11,965 nt of DNA from Betaproteobacteria bacterium (lineage in GTDB: Bacteria > Pseudomonadota > Gammaproteobacteria > Burkholderiales > Casimicrobiaceae): assembly GCA_005889025.1 (NCBI GenBank), contig VBCZ01000447.1, positions 1 to 11,965 on the forward strand. Reading direction: 5' to 3'. Below are positions 7,253-11,965 of this stretch, piece by piece. The notes under the pieces were generated by a model. It had not been told where the DNA came from. It saw only the letters and a program-made list of their open reading frames with translations, and did not search any database. The translations under genes were made by a program, and so were the position numbers. The stretch's first letter is position 1. Each line of letters opens with the position of its first letter.

Positions 7253-7319
7253 ATGCGTCAACCTGGCACGCAAAGAGGCCTTCCTGGCGATGCCTCGAGC
7301 GTCGGTTTAGCCGGGGCGT

Positions 7320-7625
7320 CTAAGTCGCCGGTTCCTGCAGCATGTCCTCGACGCCGTAAAGCCCCGCGAGCGAGATCAGCGTCGACGGCAGGCTCTCGAA
7401 TACAAGCCGCATTCCCTCCGAGAAGGCGCGCCGCTTCCATGCCATCAGCACCGCCACGCCGGCGGAATCGACGACCTCGACGTCCCGAAGGTCGACCACG
7501 CCCGACCCTGGCAGCGGGATGTCACGGCTCGCCGCGACCAGAGACGCCGCGGTATCCATGGTCAGGGCGCCCGAGACCCTCCACCCGTCGCCGGCGATGT
7601 CGACGCGAGCGGGCGAGTCGCTCAC
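7320..7625 (-). CDS. mlaB: STAS-domain protein of the Mla complex
   Basis: A 101-residue single STAS domain. In the inner-membrane Mla complex (MlaFEDB) MlaB binds the ATPase MlaF and supports its activity and assembly. The core strand-turn-helix VVDLRDVEVVDSAGVAVL (residues 43-60) with Ser54 is the typical STAS loop. The GTG at 7625-7623 overlaps the TGA of mlaC as GTGA, so translation is probably coupled. It ends in TAG at 7320. As the last mla gene it closes the operon core; the ABC exporter pair follows after 76 bp. Confidence 0.9.
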   Translation of the reverse strand: MSDSPARVDIAGDGWRVSGALTMDTAASLVAASRDIPLPGSGVVDLRDVEVVDSAGVAVLMAWKRRAFSEGMRLVFESLPSTLISLAGLYGVEDMLQEPAT

Positions 7626-8233
7626 TTTGGCGCCGGCCCGCGATTCTTGTCGCCGAGCGCCTTGACCAAGCCGTCGATGCCCGAAGTTTTGATGATGTCG
7701 CCAAATTCGTCGCGATAAGTAGTCACCAGGCTCACGCCCGCCACGATGATGTCGTACGCCTTCCAGCCGTCGGCAGTCTTTTCCATGCTGTAGTCGATCG
7801 GCACCGGCGATTGGCTAGGGCGCCGGACCTCGGTCCGCACGGTGACCTCGTTGTCGCCTGGATTCATTTTCAGCGGCTTGTAGTCGATCGTATTGTCACG
7901 ATAGTTCGACAAGGCGCCCGAATAGGTACGGACCAGCAAAGTACGAAATTGATCGGTGAGTTGCTTTTGCTGCTCGGGCGTTGCGCTGCGCCAGTTACGA
8001 CCCATCGCAAGCGCGGTCATGCGCGTGAAATCGAAGTGGGGCACCAGCTTGCTCTCGATGAGCTCCTTGACCTTGGCCTGATTGCCGGCCTGAAGATCCT
8101 TGTCCGCGCGGATGGATGCGAGAACGTCCTCGGAGACGCGCTTGACCAGGGCATCGGGCGACTCCTGAGCCAGCGCTGCCACGGCGCACAGGGACAGAGG
8201 TGCCAGAAACAGAATTACGAGCCTGCGAATCAT
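7622..8233 (-). CDS. mlaC: Periplasmic phospholipid carrier
   Basis: MlaC is the soluble periplasmic shuttle that carries phospholipid between MlaA at the outer membrane and MlaD at the inner membrane. The 203-residue protein begins with a Sec signal peptide: MIRR, a hydrophobic core, and a likely cut after Ala-Leu-Ala (residues 20-22). Family marks are VPHFDFTRMTALAMGRNWR (64-82) and DGWKAYDIIVAGVSLVTTY (155-173). It starts with ATG at 8233 behind a good GAGGAG site. It is the only mla gene in the run with a sizeable leader, a 98-bp gap from mlaA. Confidence 0.95.
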   Translation of the reverse strand: MIRRLVILFLAPLSLCAVAALAQESPDALVKRVSEDVLASIRADKDLQAGNQAKVKELIESKLVPHFDFTRMTALAMGRNWRSATPEQQKQLTDQFRTLLVRTYSGALSNYRDNTIDYKPLKMNPGDNEVTVRTEVRRPSQSPVPIDYSMEKTADGWKAYDIIVAGVSLVTTYRDEFGDIIKTSGIDGLVKALGDKNRGPAPK

Positions 8234-8237
8234 GTTG

Positions 8238-8243
8238 CTCCTC
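8238..8243 (-). promoter_or_regulatory. Ribosome binding site of mlaC
   Basis: GAGGAG on the minus strand, four bases before the mlaC ATG. It lies at the end of the 98-bp mlaA-mlaC gap (8234-8331), which shows no convincing promoter or Rho-independent terminator despite GC-rich palindromic pieces near 8281-8327. Confidence 0.6.
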
Positions 8244-8331
8244 GATTTCCAAAATGGGACGGCAGCTCACGCGAGACATGCGGCCGGGCGCACAAGTTCC
8301 GCCGGGCCGAATCAGGCCAGCGGCCGTCGAT

Positions 8332-9030
8332 TTATTCTTCCGTCTCCGGCGGCGGGTTGCCTTCGTAGAGTTGGTAGCGGCGGGACCTCAGGTAGGCATT
8401 TCGCAGGAATCGATATTTGTCCAGCGCCGCGGTGTCGAGCACGGTCTCGCTGTCAAGGAGCTGCGCGCGCGTGTCGAGATATCCTAATCCCCAGAGCGAC
8501 CAGCGCACCGCCCACTCGTCGATGTAGCCGATGGGGCTCGTGTAGATACGAACCAGCCAGCCCGTGCCGTCGCGCACCGTGGTCGGTCCGAACAGCGGGA
8601 TGAACAGGTAGGGGCCGTCCGGCGCGCCCCATTTGCCGAAGGTCAGGCCGAAATCGTTCTTGTCCTTGGGGATGCCCGCCATCGAGGCAAGATCGAAAAT
8701 TCCGGCGATGCCGAATGTGGAATTGAGCAGAACTCGTCCAAACGCGTCTCCCGCCCGGTTGGCCTTGCCCTGCAGCACGTCGTTGATCCCGGAGAACAGG
8801 TCATCGATGTTGCCGAAAAAATTCGACACGCCGGTGCGAACCGGGTCGGGGGTATTCCTGACATACGCCTGCGCGACCGGCTTGATTACCGCGGTGTCTA
8901 CGGTCTCGTGCACGGAATACATCGCACGGTTCCACGGCTCGAGTGGATCGACGCGCGATGGCGTCGCGGCGCACCCTGCGAGCAGCACGGCCGCAAGCGC
9001 CGGCGTGAGGATGTGATGGAGTGCATTCAT
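8332..9030 (-). CDS. mlaA: Outer-membrane phospholipid-removing lipoprotein MlaA (VacJ)
   Basis: MlaA sits in the outer membrane with a porin and removes misplaced phospholipid from the outer leaflet, passing it to MlaC. The 232-residue precursor has a lipoprotein signal peptide with lipobox LAGC (residues 17-20); Ala-Ala after Cys20 instead of Asp fits export to the outer membrane. Family marks are DPLEPWNRAMY (28-38), GVSNFFGNI (67-75), LLNSTFGIAGIFDLAS (101-116), FGKWGAPDGPYLFIPLFGP (131-149) and LDKYRFLRNAYL (203-214). The ATG at 9030 overlaps the mlaD stop as ATGA and has AAGGAG seven bases before it. In E. coli mlaA is elsewhere on the chromosome; here it is inside the operon, which is common in betaproteobacteria. 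Confidence 0.96.
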   Translation of the reverse strand: MNALHHILTPALAAVLLAGCAATPSRVDPLEPWNRAMYSVHETVDTAVIKPVAQAYVRNTPDPVRTGVSNFFGNIDDLFSGINDVLQGKANRAGDAFGRVLLNSTFGIAGIFDLASMAGIPKDKNDFGLTFGKWGAPDGPYLFIPLFGPTTVRDGTGWLVRIYTSPIGYIDEWAVRWSLWGLGYLDTRAQLLDSETVLDTAALDKYRFLRNAYLRSRRYQLYEGNPPPETEE

Positions 9031-9494
9031 TTCTTGGCTCCTTCGGACGCTTTGTCGAATAGAAACTGGCCGATGAGTTTTTCGATCACGACCGCCGACT
9101 GCGTCTTGGCGAGCCGGTCGCCGTTCATCAGCACCGCCGTGTCGCCGCCCGCGTCGAGGCCCACGTAGACCTCACCCAGCAATCCCGATGTATTGATCGA
9201 TGCGATCGTGTCTTTGGAGAATGCCACATCCTGGTTGATGCGCATGGTGACCACCGCTTCGTAGGTCTTGGTATCGAGCCGGATCGATTCCACACGCCCG
9301 ACGACGACGCCCGCCGCCTTGACGGGAGCGCGCACCTTGAGGCCGCCAATGTTATCGAAGCTCGCTTCCAGACGGTAGCCGGGCGCACGATCGAGCGTGA
9401 GCAGGTTGCCAACCTTGAGCCCGAGAAAAAGAATTGCGCCGAGCCCTATCGTCACGAAGATACCCACCCAAAGATCGATCGCGGAACGGTTCAT
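9027..9494 (-). CDS. mlaD: MCE-domain protein of the Mla complex
   Basis: MlaD is anchored in the inner membrane and forms a hexameric periplasmic ring that binds phospholipid and sits on the MlaFE transporter. The 155-residue protein has one N-terminal membrane segment (about residues 7-27) and then an MCE domain (about 38-116) with GLKVRAPVKAAGVVVGRV (51-68) and SGLLGEVYVGL (103-113). The C-terminal helix (about 131-150) is the part that joins the central pore in relatives. ATG at 9494 overlaps the mlaE stop as ATGA, and its own stop overlaps mlaA in the same way. Confidence 0.96.
   Translation of the reverse strand: MNRSAIDLWVGIFVTIGLGAILFLGLKVGNLLTLDRAPGYRLEASFDNIGGLKVRAPVKAAGVVVGRVESIRLDTKTYEAVVTMRINQDVAFSKDTIASINTSGLLGEVYVGLDAGGDTAVLMNGDRLAKTQSAVVIEKLIGQFLFDKASEGAKK
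9038..9043 (-). promoter_or_regulatory. Ribosome binding site of mlaA
   Basis: AAGGAG on the minus strand, inside the end of mlaD and seven bases before the mlaA ATG. It is the strongest Shine-Dalgarno in the mla run, so mlaA may be made in excess of its coupled neighbours. Confidence 0.6.
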
Positions 9495-10303
9495 GCGCCG
9501 ATCCCGCGGAACATGAATGCGGTCATGACGAAATCGAGAGCGAGGATCGCCAGCGAGGAAATGACCACGGTGCGGGTCGTGGCGCTGGAAACGCCTTCGG
9601 CGGTCGGCTTGGCATCGTAGCCCTCGAACACCGAGATAATTGAAACCGCAAGGCCGAACACGACGCTCTTGATTATCCCGTTGGTCACGTCAGGCCAGAA
9701 ATCCACGCCGGCCTGCATCTGTCCCCAGAACGCCCCCGCGTCGATGCCGATCAGGCGGACGCCGACGATGTATGCGCCGAAAATGCCCATCGCCGAAAAA
9801 AGCGCGGCCAGCAGCGGCATCGAGATCACGCCGCCCCAGAAGCGCGGCGCGACGACGCGCGCCACGGGATCGACGGCCATCATCTCCATCGCCGCGAGCT
9901 GCTCGGTCGTCTTCATCAGGCCGATCTCGGCGGTGATTGCCGATCCGGCACGGCTGGCGAAGAGCAGTCCCGCGACCACCGGTCCGAGCTCGCGCACCAG
10001 CGACAGAGCGACCATGATGCCGAGTTGCTCGCCCGCTCCGTAGCGGCTCAGCACTTCGTAGCCTTGAAGCGAGAGAACCATACCCACGAATAGCCCCGAC
10101 ATCAGGATGATCACCAGAGACAAGACGCCGGCAAAGTAAATTTCGCGCAGCGTCAGATGCAGCCGCCGGAAGGCGTGCGGCGAGAGCACGAGCACCATGA
10201 TCAGAAAGCGCGAAGCATAGCCCAGCTTGCCGACAGTGCCGGTGACGGTTGCGCCCAGCCGGCGCAGCCACGAAAAGACGCCGGTCGCAAGCTCAGCTGA
10301 CAT
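9491..10303 (-). CDS. mlaE: Mla phospholipid transporter permease
   Basis: MlaE is the inner-membrane permease of the MlaFEDB complex. The 270-residue protein has about five hydrophobic segments (near residues 54-78, 92-116, 148-172, 200-222 and 238-264). The conserved cytoplasmic coupling motif EQLAAMEMMAVDP (134-146) is present, as are SLVRELGPVVAGLLFASRAG (101-120) and SVFEGYDAKPTAEGV (224-238). I chose the ATG at 10303-10301, which overlaps the end of mlaF by 11 bp. The frame is open further upstream to 10456, but those residues are out-of-frame mlaF sequence and unlike the family. Length is usual (about 260). Confidence 0.95.
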   Translation of the reverse strand: MSAELATGVFSWLRRLGATVTGTVGKLGYASRFLIMVLVLSPHAFRRLHLTLREIYFAGVLSLVIILMSGLFVGMVLSLQGYEVLSRYGAGEQLGIMVALSLVRELGPVVAGLLFASRAGSAITAEIGLMKTTEQLAAMEMMAVDPVARVVAPRFWGGVISMPLLAALFSAMGIFGAYIVGVRLIGIDAGAFWGQMQAGVDFWPDVTNGIIKSVVFGLAVSIISVFEGYDAKPTAEGVSSATTRTVVISSLAILALDFVMTAFMFRGIGA

Positions 10304-11153
10304 CGGCGAGCAACTGCGTGCGGAATGGAGGCGCCGGATAGTGGAAGCGCACCGGGCCGTCGGGCGCGCCGTCGACGAACTGGCGCACGAAAGGATCGGT
10401 GGATGCGCGCACACTTTCCGGCGTGCCGCTGGCGATGATCCTGCCCTCAGACACAAAATACATGTAGTCGACGATCTTGAGCGACTCGTACACGTCGTGC
10501 GTCACCACCACCGACGTCGTCCCGAGCGCGTCGTTCAAGCGTCTTATGAGCTGCCCGATGATGCCGAGCGAGATCGGATCGAGTCCCGCAAAGGGCTCGT
10601 CGTACATCACCAGCATCGGATCGAGCGCGATGGCGCGCGCAAGCGCGACCCGGCGCGCCATCCCGCCGGAGAGCTCGGTGGGCATCATTGCCGCGGCACC
10701 GCGCAATCCGACTGCGTGGAGCTTCATGAGCACCAGGTCGCGAATGAGCTCTTCGTTGAGCTCGGTATGCTCGCGCATCGGAAAAGCGATGTTCTCGAAC
10801 ACGCTCATGTCGGTGAACAGCGCGCCGAACTGGAACAGCATGCCGAAGCGCCTGCGCAACGCATACAGAGCTTCGGGTTCCAGATCGGGCACCGATTGAC
10901 CGGCGACGAGCACGTTGCCTGAATTGGGTTTGAGCTGCCCGCCGATGAGTCTCAGGATGGTCGTCTTGCCTCCGCCGCTGCCGCCCATGATCGCGACGAT
11001 CTTGCCGCGCGGAACGGTCATCGTGATCCCTTGCAGCACAGGACGCTTGTCATACGCGAACGACACGTCGACTAGCTCTATCGCGGCTGCAGAGGGATCC
11101 ATTCGGCGCGCCGGAGCAAACACGGCGTCGCTCGCGCTTGTTACTGCCGACAT
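10293..11153 (-). CDS. mlaF: Mla phospholipid transporter ATPase
   Basis: MlaF is the ATP-binding subunit that drives MlaE. The 286-residue protein has all ABC motifs: Walker A GGSGGGKTT (residues 57-65), Q-loop Gln108 in MLFQFGALF, signature LSGGM (161-165), Walker B LVMYDE (181-186), D-loop AGLD (189-192) and switch His219 in VVTHD. LFQFGALFTDMSVFENIAFP (106-125) is typical for the Mla/Ttg2A group. The N-terminus is some 20 residues longer than E. coli MlaF; a start at Met18 is possible, but the ATG at 11153 lies at a suitable distance from the promoter. No strong Shine-Dalgarno is visible. It is the first gene of the operon. Confidence 0.95.
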   Translation of the reverse strand: MSAVTSASDAVFAPARRMDPSAAAIELVDVSFAYDKRPVLQGITMTVPRGKIVAIMGGSGGGKTTILRLIGGQLKPNSGNVLVAGQSVPDLEPEALYALRRRFGMLFQFGALFTDMSVFENIAFPMREHTELNEELIRDLVLMKLHAVGLRGAAAMMPTELSGGMARRVALARAIALDPMLVMYDEPFAGLDPISLGIIGQLIRRLNDALGTTSVVVTHDVYESLKIVDYMYFVSEGRIIASGTPESVRASTDPFVRQFVDGAPDGPVRFHYPAPPFRTQLLADVS

Positions 11154-11194
11154 CGGAATTGTTGTCGTTGTTGACGTCTACGGACGAGGAAACG

Positions 11195-11223
11195 ATTGTA
11201 GCGTTTTCACCGGAACGCGACAA
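11195..11223 (-). promoter_or_regulatory. Sigma70-like promoter of the mla operon
   Basis: On the minus strand TTGTCG (11223-11218, four of six to the -35 consensus), an exact 17-base spacer and TACAAT (11200-11195, five of six to the -10 consensus). Transcription would start near 11188, leaving a leader of about 35 nt before the mlaF ATG. It lies in the only gap between the antiporter gene and mlaF (11154-11264). No clear terminator for the antiporter gene is visible in this gap. Confidence 0.6.
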
Positions 11224-11264
11224 ATTCGTCTGCACCGTGCGGTTTGCCGTGGAATTCGGCGCCA

Positions 11265-11965
11265 TCATCCACGCAACAGCTTCCTTTCCGCGAGCGTGAG
11301 ATCCTCCGGACGGCCGAGAAGCACAAGGACGTCGCCCGCTTCGAATCGGTACTCAGGCTGCGGCCGTTCGGATCGTGCGCCGCGGCGACGAACGCCGGTG
11401 ATCTCGACGCCACCGCGCAGATCGACCTGATCGAGCGACTTGCCGACGGCCGCGGAGCGCTCGGTAAGAAGGAGCGAATGCAGCCGCGGCTGAAGGTTCT
11501 CCGCTGCATCCGCGGCGTCCGTCGCGCCGTGGAAAAAGCCGCGAAACAGGCTGTAACGTTCCTCGCGTATCGCGCGAATCCGCGCCAGCACCCGATTGAG
11601 CGGCACACCGACCAGCAGCAACGAGTGCGAAGCGAGCATCAAACTTCCCTCGAGCACTTCCGGAACGACTTCGGCCGCGCCTGCCTTGAGCAGGCGATCG
11701 AGCTCGCTGTCGTCGAGCGTGCGTACGATCACCGGCAGCTCCGGGCGCACTTGCTGGACGTGATGAAGAATCTTCAGCGCTGCAGCGGTATCGGAGAAGG
11801 TTATTGCGACGGCGCGCGCCTTTGCCAGGCCCGCCGCCAGCAATGCCGCCCGGCGCGTCGCATCGCCATAGGCGACACTATTGTCGTCGGCTGCCGCCTC
11901 GCTCACGCGTTCCGGATCCGAATCGAGGGCGATGAACGGGATCTTCTCGGCTTGAAGAAGCCGCG
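11265..11965 (-). CDS. KefB/CPA2-type monovalent cation:proton antiporter, C-terminal RCK part (cut by window edge)
   Basis: The last 232 codons of a larger protein whose N-terminal membrane part lies beyond the right edge. The visible part is the cytosolic regulatory region of K+ efflux (Kef/CPA2) antiporters. The TrkA-N/RCK nucleotide-binding fold shows IPFIALDSDPERV, the YGDATRR motif and VVPEVLEGSLMLASHSLLL. A TrkA-C domain follows, with AAVGKSLDQVDLRGG and the ending YRFEAGDVLVLLGRPEDL. The frame is open through the edge, so the GTG at 11906 is an internal codon and not the start. It ends in TGA at 11265, 111 bp before mlaF. A role in K+ efflux or pH control under stress is typical; the exact ion and ligand cannot be told from this part. 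Confidence 0.9.
   Translation of the reverse strand, partial: RLLQAEKIPFIALDSDPERVSEAAADDNSVAYGDATRRAALLAAGLAKARAVAITFSDTAAALKILHHVQQVRPELPVIVRTLDDSELDRLLKAGAAEVVPEVLEGSLMLASHSLLLVGVPLNRVLARIRAIREERYSLFRGFFHGATDAADAAENLQPRLHSLLLTERSAAVGKSLDQVDLRGGVEITGVRRRGARSERPQPEYRFEAGDVLVLLGRPEDLTLAERKLLRG

Noticed and set aside
7275..7296. Inverted repeat GAGGC/GCCTC as a terminator after mlaB
   Set aside because: Only five base pairs with a 12-base loop and no real T-run; too weak.
8281..8327. GC-rich palindromic pieces in the mlaA-mlaC gap as terminator or regulatory RNA
   Set aside because: Stems are 4-6 bp and inconsistent, no T-run follows, and such pieces are expected by chance at this GC content.
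10304..10456. Upstream extension of mlaE
   Set aside because: The extra 51 residues are read out of frame through mlaF and do not resemble MlaE N-termini.
11224..11264. Terminator after the antiporter gene
   Set aside because: Only a 4-bp stem is visible and no T-run; not supportable.
1..11965. CRISPR arrays, tRNA or rRNA genes, insertion sequences, phage or defence systems
   Set aside because: No regular repeats, tRNA-like clover-leaf sequence, transposase, integrase or nuclease was seen; nearly all of the window is accounted for by household and envelope genes.

Overview
The window reads as chromosomal DNA of a GC-rich betaproteobacterium (Burkholderiales/Nitrosomonadales type; assignment inferred from gene order and protein flavour, not from a marker search). 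Every recognisable gene lies on the minus strand, so the transcriptional order runs from the right edge to the left. The backbone order mlaF-mlaE-mlaD-mlaA-mlaC-mlaB, ABC-2 ATPase and permease, bolA, murA, hisG, hisD, hisC is the arrangement I know from many betaproteobacteria.

Region by region, in reading direction. (1) 11965-11265: the C-terminal RCK part of a KefB/CPA2-type cation:proton antiporter, cut by the window edge. (2) 11264-11154: a short gap with a good sigma70-like promoter for the next operon. (3) 11153-7320: a complete Mla phospholipid-trafficking operon, with the outer-membrane lipoprotein gene mlaA embedded in it. Several genes overlap by 4-11 bp. (4) 7243-5611: a YadG/YadH-like ABC-2 exporter pair. 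Its permease is intact, but its ATPase is broken by an apparent deletion with frameshift and also lacks the Walker A lysine. (5) 5601-4106: bolA and murA, sharing one base. (6) 4090-2747: a guanine deaminase, an unusual insert between murA and hisG. (7) 2703-1: the start of the histidine operon. hisG carries an apparent deletion with frameshift, hisD is intact, a small EthD-family gene sits between hisD and hisC, and hisC runs off the left edge.

The Mla genes move phospholipid between outer and inner membrane. MurA makes the first committed peptidoglycan precursor, and BolA is a small stress/morphology and Fe-S-linked protein, so the right two thirds is an envelope cluster. The left third is histidine synthesis plus purine salvage and a small monooxygenase-like protein.

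I found no undescribed defence, mobile or RNA system. The notable signals are two independent frame-changing deletions of about 43 and 64 nt in otherwise well-kept genes, a second active-site lesion in one of them, an in-frame HisG'-HisD fusion frame created by the first, and two accessory insertions (guaD, ethD-like) in a conserved gene order. The broken genes could be real decay or assembly errors; read mapping would decide.
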